A DNA stretch of 6,269 bases from Verrucomicrobiota bacterium (lineage in GTDB: Bacteria; Verrucomicrobiota; Verrucomicrobiia; Limisphaerales; UBA9464): assembly GCA_025354845.1 (NCBI GenBank), contig JANXMD010000101.1, positions 1 to 6,269 on the forward strand. The letters run 5' to 3'. The position numbers and the translations under genes are program-made. Numbering within the stretch: position 1 is the stretch's first letter; the number at the start of each line of letters is the position of its first letter. A model generated the notes under the pieces. That model searched no databases, was not told the DNA's origin, and saw only the letters and a list, made by a program, of their open reading frames with translations. Below, piece after piece: positions 1 to 6,247 of the stretch.

Positions 1-2
1 AC

Positions 3-1598
3 CTTGGTTCCCTGGGCACAGTGAGTTCCCGCTCGAATCCTTTGCCAGACGGAATCAATCCAGCGACGTACAGCTTCCTAATTTTCCTGACGCCCCCGCT
101 GCTTGCCTTTTGCACCGGTCCGTTCCTCAGCCTTCGGACACGGAGCACGGTCGCCGGCGCCGTCTTTACGGTAGCCCTTCCCCTGGTCTTGGCACTCGCA
201 GGGCAATTGCTGCTGGGACAGATCTGGAAGTGGCGCCACCCCGGACAGGAGCTCGCAGAATTTGCCCCTCACTTGGAGGCCTGGTGCTGGAGCGCGATCC
301 CGTTATACGTGGTGTTCTCAGCCTGGTTTGGATGGCACACCTTCAAGAATCTCGAACTTCGTGGCGATCAGCAGGCAGGCAGTGGCTCGCATCCACTCGC
401 TGGCGCGCTAGACCGGTTGCTGCGCTTTGTTTGGCCACATCGCGGGAGCAGTGGGACCGCCATGCTAATCCGCAAGGAACTACGGTTACAGGTCGTGCCC
501 TGGCTCGTAACCACGCTGATTCTGGGTTCCTGGATTGTGTTGTGGCTCGCCAAGCCACTTGAGGAGACGCTCTCCAGCAAGGACTATCTAGGCCAGATCA
601 AGGACTTCACTCTGTTTCTCGCCATCATGCTGGGCGGCATCAACCTTCTGTTCATTGGCTCAGCGTGCGTCGCGGAGGAACGCCAGTTGGGAACCCTGGA
701 CTGGCAACTGACCTCTCCTGCCACCGTCCGACGGCAGTGGTGGGTGAAGGTCAGTGTGGCGATGGGCCTTTCGGTCCTCTTGGGAATCGCGCTGCCGGTG
801 CTCATGATCGCCTCGATCTACGGAGAACCCCGCTGGTCGGAGGTGCTCCCCAAGGAACAATGGCAATTCTTCGTCCAGGGGTGCTGCGGGGTCGGAATTA
901 CGGCTCTCGCGATTTACGGATCCTCGATCAGTCGGAGCACCATCAAGGCGGCCTCCAGCACCCTTGGGGTCGGCATGGGCATCGTCGCCATCATCGCGGG
1001 GACTCTAAAACTCGTCTATGACAGCTTCGAGGCTAGCCACCTCGAACTGGACCAGGCCTGGGAATCCAACTCTCTGCCTCCGGTGACTTGGGCGATCGAC
1101 CCAAACACGGTCCAGGGTACCGGTGAGATCCTGGCGATGCTGTCGCCATTCTTGTTCGTGGCCGTTTTCCTGTGGGCGGCATCGAACAATTTCCGTCGCG
1201 GCATCCCGTCCGGCGTCGCCCTCGTCTGGCAGTGGGCGAAGATGGCCCTGACCTTGGCAACATTGACCGCGATCATCATGAGCGTCATTGGATTCCTGAT
1301 GGTCGTCCAACATCACAACGCCCTCTCAAGGCAGTCACGGCCACAACCGCGCCCCCAACTTAAAAAGTCTCAACCGCAGGCGACAGCCCCGACCTTGAAA
1401 CCGACGCAAATGGATCCCGTGCTCGCCGCCCGTTACGGTTTGACGGTTGCGGAAGAAGGAACGACCAACGGCGCGACGCTGTCCGGAAGTACCAACCGCG
1501 GGATGGCGAGAATCGTCGGCGATCCCGCCTTGGCCCGCCGCTACGGATTGGTGCCCAGGGGCGTCAAGCCGACCAACGCCCCGGCGCCTTCCAAGTGA
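3..1598 (+). CDS. ABC-2 type transporter permease-like membrane protein, probably 5'-truncated by the window edge
   Basis: This is a polytopic inner-membrane protein. The frame has no stop back to position 3. The first usable start is a GTG at 21 (525 residues from there) with no ribosome binding site in front, so the true start is probably outside the window. Counting from that GTG, hydrophobic segments lie near residues 16-37, 44-66, 88-105, 160-178, 196-217, 243-266, 285-303, 312-332, 371-389 and 407-430. Between the fifth and sixth is a cytosolic-looking loop (219-243) with EERQLGTLDWQLTSP followed by a basic stretch. This 'E...GTLdwlLtsPv' pattern is typical of ABC-2 permeases. RKEL at 151-154 resembles the sequence that opens a repeat half in such permeases. 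The tail (about 438-525) is Pro/Gln-rich and carries DPVLAARYGL (465-474) and DPALARRYGL (501-510). The substrate is unknown. No ATPase partner is visible, and it would be expected upstream. The family call is by pattern only; an unrelated polytopic protein remains possible. Confidence 0.65.
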   Translation, partial: LGSLGTVSSRSNPLPDGINPATYSFLIFLTPPLLAFCTGPFLSLRTRSTVAGAVFTVALPLVLALAGQLLLGQIWKWRHPGQELAEFAPHLEAWCWSAIPLYVVFSAWFGWHTFKNLELRGDQQAGSGSHPLAGALDRLLRFVWPHRGSSGTAMLIRKELRLQVVPWLVTTLILGSWIVLWLAKPLEETLSSKDYLGQIKDFTLFLAIMLGGINLLFIGSACVAEERQLGTLDWQLTSPATVRRQWWVKVSVAMGLSVLLGIALPVLMIASIYGEPRWSEVLPKEQWQFFVQGCCGVGITALAIYGSSISRSTIKAASSTLGVGMGIVAIIAGTLKLVYDSFEASHLELDQAWESNSLPPVTWAIDPNTVQGTGEILAMLSPFLFVAVFLWAASNNFRRGIPSGVALVWQWAKMALTLATLTAIIMSVIGFLMVVQHHNALSRQSRPQPRPQLKKSQPQATAPTLKPTQMDPVLAARYGLTVAEEGTTNGATLSGSTNRGMARIVGDPALARRYGLVPRGVKPTNAPAPSK

Positions 1599-1733
1599 CC
1601 AACCTCATTGGGAAATAGGAGGCTTCCCGCTCCCGGACTCCCGTTTCCCCGGCGAATCCCGCCGCATTCCCGCCTTGCCTCAGCTTCCCACGCCCGGGCA
1701 AGGTGTCGGCCGATTTTCAACGGAAGACATTCT
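1599..1733 (+). promoter_or_regulatory. Leader of the phosphofructokinase gene with GGAAG ribosome binding site and a possible 5' UTR hairpin
   Basis: The 135-nt gap holds GGAAG at 1722-1726, seven bases before the ATG at 1734. That is good Shine-Dalgarno spacing and fixes the start. A 7-bp inverted repeat, CCTTGCC (1673-1679) with GGCAAGG (1697-1703), encloses a 17-nt loop. No T-tract follows, so it is not an intrinsic terminator for the upstream gene. No convincing -35/-10 pair was found, so it is unclear whether the kinase has its own promoter here or is read through from the left. Confidence 0.45.
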
Positions 1734-3008
1734 ATGGCTGAACTCATCGGAAACCTTTTGGTCGCCCAGTCCGGGGGCCCCACGGCGGTCATCAACGCCT
1801 CGGTCGCTGGTGTCATCACCGAAGCGGGCCGTCACGACTACATCGAGAACATTTATGGTGGCCTGAACGGCATCCTCGGCATCCTCAACGAGGACCTCAT
1901 TGACCTGAACGACGAGAAGGCCAAGTCCATCGACGGCCTCAAGCACACCCCGGCCGCCGCCCTCGGCACCTGCCGCTACAAGATCGACTTCAAGAAGAAG
2001 CCTGAAAAGGCCGCCCAGGACATGGACCGCCTGTTCGAGGTCTTCCAGGCCCACAACATCCGCTACTTCTTTTACGCCGGCGGCAACGACTCGCAGGACA
2101 CCGCCCACAAGATCCATGAGGAAGCCGTGAAGCGCGGCTACGAGATGCGTGTGAACGGCGTTCCCAAGACCATCGACAACGATCTCCCGCACACCGACCA
2201 CTGCCCGGGCTACGGCTCGGTGGTGAAGTACAACTGCGCGACCACCATGGAGATCGGTCTCGACGTGGGCGCCATGGCCACCGACGACGGCTCCTGCTGC
2301 ATCATCGAAGTGATGGGCCGCGCTGCCGGCTGGATCGCCGCCGGCACCGTGCTGGCCAAGCAGGGCAACGCCTCGCTGCCGCCGCACATCATCCTCCTGC
2401 CCGAAATCGCCCTCGACGAGGAAGCCTTTCTCAACAAGGTAAAGTCCACGGTCGACACCGAGAAGTACTGCATCGTGGTGGTCGGTGAAGGGTTGAAGAA
2501 CGCCGCCGGTGAAGAGATCGGGGCCGACAAGAGCCGCCTCGACGCCTTCGGGCATCCGGTGCTCTCCGGTGCCGCCGACGCGCTGGCCGTGATCGTTCAG
2601 GGCAAGCTGAATCTGAAAACCCGCACCGTGAAGCTCGGCTACGCCCAGCGCGCCGCCGCCCACTTCGCCAGCCAGACCGACGTCGACGAAGCCTACGCCT
2701 GTGGCGCCGCCGCCGTTCGCGCTGCCGTGGATGGCAAGTCGGGCTACATGCCCAAGATCGTGCGTCTCTCGTCCAACCCGTACAAGTGGACCATCGAACT
2801 CCACCCGCTGTCCGAGGTCGCGAACGTCGAGCACTTCATCCCCCGCGACTGGATCAGCGAAGACGGCATGATGCCGAACGAAAAGTTCGTCGAGTACGCC
2901 GCGCCGCTCATCGTGGGCGAGGTCAAGGTTCCGACCGTCAACGGTCTCCCGGCCTACGTTCGCCTCGAGAAGAGCCGCGTGGACAAGGTGCTCGCGCCCC
3001 GCGCCTGA
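1734..3008 (+). CDS. pfp: 6-phosphofructokinase, pyrophosphate-dependent type
   Basis: A cytoplasmic glycolytic enzyme that phosphorylates fructose 6-phosphate to fructose 1,6-bisphosphate; PPi-using members work reversibly. The 424 residues are longer than ATP-dependent bacterial enzymes (about 320). Motifs in order: SGGPTAVIN (13-21, phosphoryl-donor loop), LGTCRYK (77-83), GGNDS (116-120), PKTIDND (144-150, with the catalytic Asp), EVMGRAAGW (192-200), PE (223-224), GEG (251-253) and LGYAQR (301-306, sugar phosphate site). Against E. coli PfkA, Gly104 is replaced by Asp119 and Gly124 by Lys145. In this family these two changes mark PPi instead of ATP as donor. The Asp103 position is Asn118. 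The frame can be extended to a TTG at 1608, but the added 42 residues are Pro/Arg-rich and unlike the family, and GGAAG sits correctly before the ATG at 1734. Codons are strongly biased to C- or G-ending forms (GCC, CTC, AAG, GAC), suggesting high expression. An intrinsic terminator follows 26 bases after the stop, so this is the last gene of its transcript. Donor choice is inferred, not shown. Confidence 0.95.
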   Translation: MAELIGNLLVAQSGGPTAVINASVAGVITEAGRHDYIENIYGGLNGILGILNEDLIDLNDEKAKSIDGLKHTPAAALGTCRYKIDFKKKPEKAAQDMDRLFEVFQAHNIRYFFYAGGNDSQDTAHKIHEEAVKRGYEMRVNGVPKTIDNDLPHTDHCPGYGSVVKYNCATTMEIGLDVGAMATDDGSCCIIEVMGRAAGWIAAGTVLAKQGNASLPPHIILLPEIALDEEAFLNKVKSTVDTEKYCIVVVGEGLKNAAGEEIGADKSRLDAFGHPVLSGAADALAVIVQGKLNLKTRTVKLGYAQRAAAHFASQTDVDEAYACGAAAVRAAVDGKSGYMPKIVRLSSNPYKWTIELHPLSEVANVEHFIPRDWISEDGMMPNEKFVEYAAPLIVGEVKVPTVNGLPAYVRLEKSRVDKVLAPRA

Positions 3009-3034
3009 ACCCGGGTTCCGGATTCCGCCATTTC

Positions 3035-3070
3035 AAACGCCGTGCGATTCGTGTCGCACGGCGTTTTTTG
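3035..3070 (+). terminator. Rho-independent terminator of the phosphofructokinase gene
   Basis: A perfect 13-bp inverted repeat pairs 3035-3047 (AAACGCCGTGCGA) with 3054-3066 around a 6-nt loop, TTCGTG. The 3' arm runs into six consecutive T (3064-3069). The GC core is 10 bp. On the minus strand the hairpin is followed by a poor T-tract, so it acts mainly on plus-strand transcripts and separates the kinase from the DUF1501 gene. Confidence 0.93.
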
Positions 3071-3222
3071 TTTTCCGCGGTGACTCCGGCTACCTGGCAG
3101 GCGCGAGAAACTCCGGTGGAAACGAGTACTCGACGACTTCCTGTCGTCCCGAGCCGTTTTCGAAGTGGACCCGCTTTCGCCGCCCGGTTGGGGAGGAAAG
3201 CGGCGGCGATTCGACCTTAAGA

Positions 3223-3357
3223 GTGGCGGGCCGTCTCCAAACCGGCAGCCGAGCTGCCGGACTCCAAAGTGCTTCGCGGACCCACGGCGGAAGCCACGCG
3301 CTTTGGAGTCCGGTAGCGAGCGACGCGAGCTACCGGTTTGGACCGATGGCCCGCCAC
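3223..3357. repeat. Two-unit palindromic (BIME/REP-like) element
   Basis: Two related palindromes stand in inverted orientation. Unit 1 is CCGGCAGC (3242-3249), loop CGA, GCTGCCGG (3253-3260). Unit 2 is CCGGTAGC (3310-3317), an 11-nt loop, GCTACCGG (3329-3336). The units are also complementary to each other. GTGGCGGGCC (3223-3232) matches GGCCCGCCAC (3348-3357). TCCAAACCGG (3236-3245) matches CCGGTTTGGA (3333-3342). Bases 3253-3269 match 3301-3317 with one mismatch. The DNA or RNA can therefore form one long hairpin or a multi-armed cross. The C-G pair of unit 1 is T-A in unit 2, a compensatory change that keeps the stem. The layout is like REP/BIME elements, which are usually multi-copy and spread by a Y1-type (RAYT) transposase encoded elsewhere. 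Copy number cannot be seen here. Confidence 0.8.
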
Positions 3358-3375
3358 CACCGCCCGAAGAATGGC

Positions 3376-3384
3376 TTATCCACA
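3376..3384 (+). promoter_or_regulatory. Lone perfect DnaA-box sequence
   Basis: TTATCCACA matches the strong bacterial DnaA-box consensus exactly. No other box or AT-rich unwinding stretch was noticed nearby, so this is not an origin. It could be a regulatory DnaA site or simply chance: one exact 9-mer in a window this size is not rare. Confidence 0.2.
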
Positions 3385-3490
3385 ATGGACACCGATGAAC
3401 CCAATCGGGAAATCCGGAACGGAAGCCACCGGGAATCATTTCAAAATCGGGCAACTTCAACGCCCGCCGTAACTCCCCGTCCTTGTCCCT

Positions 3491-3522
3491 CTTCAACCCT
3501 TCACGCTTCAACCTTTCAACCC
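3491..3522 (+). repeat. Degenerate TTCAACC short tandem repeat
   Basis: Roughly four units of 7-8 nt: CTTCAACC (3491-3498), a divergent CTTCACG (3499-3505), CTTCAACC (3506-3513) and TTTCAACC (3514-3521). The stretch is pyrimidine-rich and ends about 50 nt before the DUF1501 start codon. It is probably a decayed microsatellite; a role in expression of the next gene is possible but not shown. Confidence 0.55.
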
Positions 3523-3574
3523 AGACCTCCCCTCCCCCGTTGACTCGCCCTCACCGCATTCCTAACGTCGCCAC

Positions 3575-4996
3575 ATGCCCCCGAATCGCGAGCCGCATCC
3601 ACGCCCCTGCGCGGGCTGGTCGCGTCGTGATCTGTTGCGAATCGGCGGACTCGGCGCCTTTGGATTGTCGCTGACCGACCTCCTCCGCGCGGACGTCTCG
3701 GCGACCACCGCGCGCGCCGCGGGCGTGGCGACACGACCCGGCTTCGGTCGCGCCAAGTCGTGCATCTTCCTCTATCTCTCCGGCGGTCCGCCTCAGCACG
3801 AGACCTTTGATCCCAAGCCCGAGGCGCCTTCGGAAATCCGTGGTGACTTCGGATCGATTCGCACCGCGATTCCCGGAGTTCATTTCGGGGAATTGCTCCC
3901 GAAAGTGGCCGGCATTGCCAACCGACTCGCCATCCTGCGATCGATGAGCACCGACAACAACAGCCACACCGCCAGTGGCTACTGGATGCTGACCGGCCAG
4001 CCGCACACCGCCCAAGCGGAGGTGCCCGCGAGCCCCGACGACTGGCCCAGCCTGGCCTCGGTGATCGGCATGCTGAAGCCGTCGGACCGCTCGCCCTTCA
4101 GCTCGGTCATCCTTCCCGAGCTGGTCCACAACGACAACGCGCCCCCCGCTCCGGGACAGTCGGGTGGGTTCATGGGAACGGTTTGGAATCCCCTGCTCTT
4201 CCAATGCGAGCCACATCTGCCGCGGTTTGAAATCGACGGACTGAGGCTCCCCGAATCGGTGTCGCTGGAACGTCTCGGCGATCGCTCCGCTTTGCTGCAT
4301 GGCATGGATCGGGATTTTGTGGCCCGCGCGGGCAGCGATCCCGTGAAGGCGTTCGCCCGCCTCCAGGAGCAGGCTTTCGACGTGGTCCATTCCGCGACCG
4401 CCCGAGCTGCGTTGGACCTGGAGCGCGAGAAATCGTCGGTACGCGATCGGTACGGTCGAACCAAGTACGGGCAGAGCGTGCTGCTGGCGCGTCGCCTCGT
4501 GGAAAGCGGCGTGCGGCTGGTCCAAGTCAACTGGCCCCGTGAGCCCGGAGACCAAATGACCGGCAATCCGGTGTGGGACACGCACAAGCACAACGCCTCG
4601 CGCCTGAAGAACGTGTTGTGCCCGCAGTTCGATCTGACCTTCTCAGCGTTGATTTCCGATCTGGAGGAGCGCGGCCTGCTCGATGAAACACTGGTGGTGG
4701 CCACGGGGGAATTTGGCCGGTCGCCACGGATCAACCCGGAGGGCGGTCGCGATCACTGGGGCAATTGCTTTTCCCTTGCGGTGGCCGGAGCGGGCATTCG
4801 CGGGGGTCAGGTCATCGGTTCGAGCGATCGCATCGGCGGTCAGCCGGAATCGCGGTTGCTGCGGCCGCCCGATCTCGCGGCGACCATTCTACACCTGCTT
4901 GGCATCTCGCCTGAAGCCGAGTTCCTTGATCCGGTCAATCGGCCCCGGGTCGTCACCCAGAACGGAAACGTCATCCCAGAGCTCGCAGGCACTTGA
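3575..4996 (+). CDS. DUF1501 family protein, Tat-exported, alkaline-phosphatase-like fold
   Basis: A complete 473-residue protein. The N-terminus has a twin-arginine export signal, SRRDLL (16-21), followed by the hydrophobic stretch RIGGLGAFGLSL, so it should be folded in the cytoplasm and exported. DUF1501 proteins are abundant in Planctomycetota and Verrucomicrobiota and are placed in the alkaline phosphatase/sulfatase superfamily; their substrate is unknown. Family blocks seen: FLYLSGGPPQHETFDPKP (65-82), NNSHTASGYWMLTG (128-141), VWDTHKHN (333-340), ATGEFGRSPRIN (376-387) and GRDHW (391-395). The Asp/His residues in these blocks (for example D335, H337, H394) are candidate metal ligands. 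The start is fixed by an in-frame TAA at 3563-3565 just upstream and by the correctly placed signal. There is no Shine-Dalgarno sequence before it. DUF1501 genes are often next to DUF1549/DUF1553 cytochrome-like genes; none is within the window. No intrinsic terminator directly follows. Confidence 0.93.
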   Translation: MPPNREPHPRPCAGWSRRDLLRIGGLGAFGLSLTDLLRADVSATTARAAGVATRPGFGRAKSCIFLYLSGGPPQHETFDPKPEAPSEIRGDFGSIRTAIPGVHFGELLPKVAGIANRLAILRSMSTDNNSHTASGYWMLTGQPHTAQAEVPASPDDWPSLASVIGMLKPSDRSPFSSVILPELVHNDNAPPAPGQSGGFMGTVWNPLLFQCEPHLPRFEIDGLRLPESVSLERLGDRSALLHGMDRDFVARAGSDPVKAFARLQEQAFDVVHSATARAALDLEREKSSVRDRYGRTKYGQSVLLARRLVESGVRLVQVNWPREPGDQMTGNPVWDTHKHNASRLKNVLCPQFDLTFSALISDLEERGLLDETLVVATGEFGRSPRINPEGGRDHWGNCFSLAVAGAGIRGGQVIGSSDRIGGQPESRLLRPPDLAATILHLLGISPEAEFLDPVNRPRVVTQNGNVIPELAGT

Positions 4997-5011
4997 TCTG
5001 CGGAGGTTAGA

Positions 5012-5038
5012 CACGGATTTCACGGATTCCCACGAATC
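5012..5038 (+). repeat. Short 9-nt tandem repeat
   Basis: CACGGATTT (5012-5020), CACGGATTC (5021-5029) and, after one extra C, CACGAATC (5031-5038) form two and a half units just behind the DUF1501 stop codon. The word CACGGATT has the look of a dispersed intergenic repeat, but this window cannot show that. Confidence 0.5.
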
Positions 5039-5053
5039 GGAGCACGGCGCGGC

Positions 5054-5084
5054 GGCGCCTTCGGAGCGCCGGCATCTTGCCGGC
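5054..5084. repeat. Pair of adjacent GC-rich hairpins, REP-like
   Basis: GGCGC (5054-5058) pairs with GCGCC (5066-5070). Overlapping it, GCCGGCA (5068-5074) pairs with TGCCGGC (5078-5084) around a TCT loop, a perfect 7-bp stem. The two share bases 5068-5070, so they are alternative or tightly stacked structures. There is no T-tract, so it is not a standard terminator. It may stabilise the 3' end of the DUF1501 mRNA or be a member of a dispersed palindromic family. Confidence 0.5.
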
Positions 5085-5151
5085 TTGGTGGATTGAATTT
5101 GGACGGCAAGAATCGGGATTGAGTCCAGCCATCCTTTTCAACGCGACACTT

Positions 5152-5303
5152 CAGCCCCATCCGGGGCGGCATCCTTGTAGCACCGAAGTTCCTCGAAAGC
5201 ATCAGCCCCATGGGGGGCCGCCATCGTCAGAAAGATGCCGCTCCGACGGAGCTGATAATTTGATTGGGCGTTTGGTTCTACAACGATGCCGCGCCCACGG
5301 CGC
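5152..5303. repeat. Array of four small hairpins in two related pairs, 51-nt period
   Basis: Hairpins: GCCCC/GGGGC (5154-5158 with 5163-5167); GCCCC/GGGGC (5205-5209 with 5214-5218); GCTCC/GGAGC (5240-5244 with 5248-5252); GCGCC/GGCGC (5291-5295 with 5299-5303). The first two share the flanks TCAGCCCCAT before and GC..ATC after, and start exactly 51 nt apart. The last two share GATGCCGC before the stem and also start 51 nt apart. Between hairpins three and four a T-A pair has become G-C, keeping the stem. The spacing and the paired change point to a structured, probably dispersed element rather than random GC-rich DNA. No coding role is seen. Confidence 0.65.
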
Positions 5304-5383
5304 CGCCGCTACGATGAGTCCACCAAATTCGGACACGCATCCAGCGCCACGACCGGCGTCAGCACGCGCAAAAAACCGTCCAA

Positions 5384-5426
5384 GAAAAAGCAAAGGTCCC
5401 GGCCAGTCTTTCGACCAACCGGGACC
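5384..5426 (-). terminator. Minus-strand intrinsic terminator with no gene in front of it
   Basis: Read on the minus strand, 5426 to 5395 folds as an 8-bp GC stem (GGTCCCGG with CCGGGACC), three consecutive G-U wobble pairs, a 3-bp GTC/GAC stem and a GAAA tetraloop. It is followed by TTTGCTTTTTC (5394 to 5384). On the plus strand the wobbles become C-A mismatches and an A-rich stretch precedes the stem, so only the minus reading makes a good terminator. It implies a transcript coming from the right, yet no minus-strand gene is visible between it and the window edge. Confidence 0.6.
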
Positions 5427-6034
5427 AAAGTGGGGGTGGGAGTTCGCCACACTCTCTTTCCCATCGCCGACATTTGGCGCCCGAAGGCTGCCGGCTTCCC
5501 GACGCTGTTCTCCACGGCAAGCGGAGTTGTCGGCCTCGCAGCAGGGCCGTCCGTCGCCTCGCGGCTGGCGGATTATTGAGTGAGGCCTCTGTGCCCGCTT
5601 CGTTCCGGCGTTTGCGGCGCCGGGGTGCGGACAAGGTCGAGACACGGTTGCCACTTGCGTCCGCGTCTTGACCGTTTCTCCCCAGGTCGGCCACCGCTCA
5701 TGGCGGTGCGTTGGCCCGGGGTGACGGGTCTGACCTCTTATCTCTCAGGCTGCGTTCAGTTGACATGCCGGCGGTGCGGTTTGTCGCATCGCCGACGTTG
5801 TGGAAGGTTTCCTCGCCTTGCCCGGCGGGGCCTCCCCGGCCCGGATTCCCGCTTTGTCATGCCGTTGGGCATGGTTTTAGGTCGTCGATGAAGACTTCCT
5901 GCGGTGTTTCCGTGCTCGTGCTGGTACGCGGTAGCAGCCGTCTACCCTCTGGGTAACCACGATTCGCCGGGCGTCGAAACTCCACCCGGATACTTGACCC
6001 GACTCGGAACGGTTTCTCATCGCCCCTCGCCGCT

Positions 6035-6085
6035 CAGCTCCTGAATCGCGTGACTGACGGAGCGCGACCTCCGCCAGAGGAGCTG
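6035..6085. other. Two-part 17-bp stem-loop with an 11-nt one-sided bulge
   Basis: CAGCTCCT (6035-6042) pairs perfectly with AGGAGCTG (6078-6085). Inside it, CTGACGGAG (6054-6062) pairs with CTCCGCCAG (6069-6077) over a 6-nt loop. The two helices abut exactly on the 3' side, and the 5' side has an 11-nt bulge (6043-6053). The single non-Watson-Crick position is G-U on the minus strand but A-C on the plus strand, which favours a minus-strand RNA. Confidence 0.55.
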
Positions 6086-6247
6086 GTGAATCCTGCCTCC
6101 TTCCAACACCTTTCGGTGCCTTCCCGAGGAGCCGAGCGAACCAGCCTCGCCCAACTTTTCCCCAGTCGCCTGGGATTATCTTCGAGTCTCGCGCCGCTTT
6201 CTTTCGTCCGCTGCCGTCCGACTCGGTTCTTTCAATGAACTGTATCT

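Larger units (their letters stand above)
3071..3574. other. Gene-free intergenic region between the kinase and DUF1501 genes
   Basis: About 500 nt with no credible gene; the small frames here are Arg/Pro/Ser-rich and have no family look. Besides the repeats listed separately it contains two clean hairpins. GACGAC (3132-3137) pairs with GTCGTC (3143-3148) over a 5-nt loop. CCGCTTTC (3171-3178) pairs perfectly with GAAAGCGG (3196-3203) over 17 nt, and competes with CGCCGCC (3178-3184) pairing with GGCGGCG (3202-3208). Neither is followed by a T-tract. A promoter for the DUF1501 gene should lie in the right half, but no clear -35/-10 pair can be named. Confidence 0.7.

Noticed and set aside
1608..1733. 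Upstream extension of the phosphofructokinase to a TTG at 1608
   Set aside because: The added 42 residues are Pro/Arg/Ser-rich and absent from the family pattern. The GGAAG site is correctly placed for the ATG at 1734.
1680..2834. 384-codon open frame on the minus strand
   Set aside because: It lies antisense to the phosphofructokinase. It is Val/Gly/Asp-rich, as expected from the complement of GCC/GAC/GTC-biased codons, and has no family motifs.
3362..3390. Replication origin around the DnaA box
   Set aside because: There is only one box, no AT-rich unwinding element, and no dnaA, dnaN or gidA neighbours.
3551..4591. 346-codon open frame on the minus strand
   Set aside because: It is antisense to the DUF1501 gene, with Arg/Gly/His-rich composition and no recognisable domain.
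5202..5654. 150-codon minus-strand frame, and the overlapping frames 5286-5579 (+), 5077-5583 (+) and 5359-5694 (-)
   Set aside because: They overlap each other on both strands, run through the hairpin repeats and the minus-strand terminator, have no ribosome binding site, and show no domain. If the region proves multi-copy, database matches to such frames would be repeat artefacts.
5858..5878. Plus-strand terminator at CATGCC/GGCATG followed by GTTTTAG
   Set aside because: The stem is only 6 bp and the T-run only four, and no plus-strand gene precedes it closely.
5857..6030. 57-codon minus-strand open stretch ending in DDLKPCPTA
   Set aside because: It has no ATG start and no ribosome binding site. 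An open stretch of this length is unremarkable at this GC content. It could be a fragment of a decayed gene but cannot be assigned.
5580..6238. Plus-strand frames 5580-5891, 5711-5956 and 6050-6238
   Set aside because: They are short, Arg/Cys/Ser/Pro-rich and overlap strong stem-loops, with no Shine-Dalgarno sequence or known motif.
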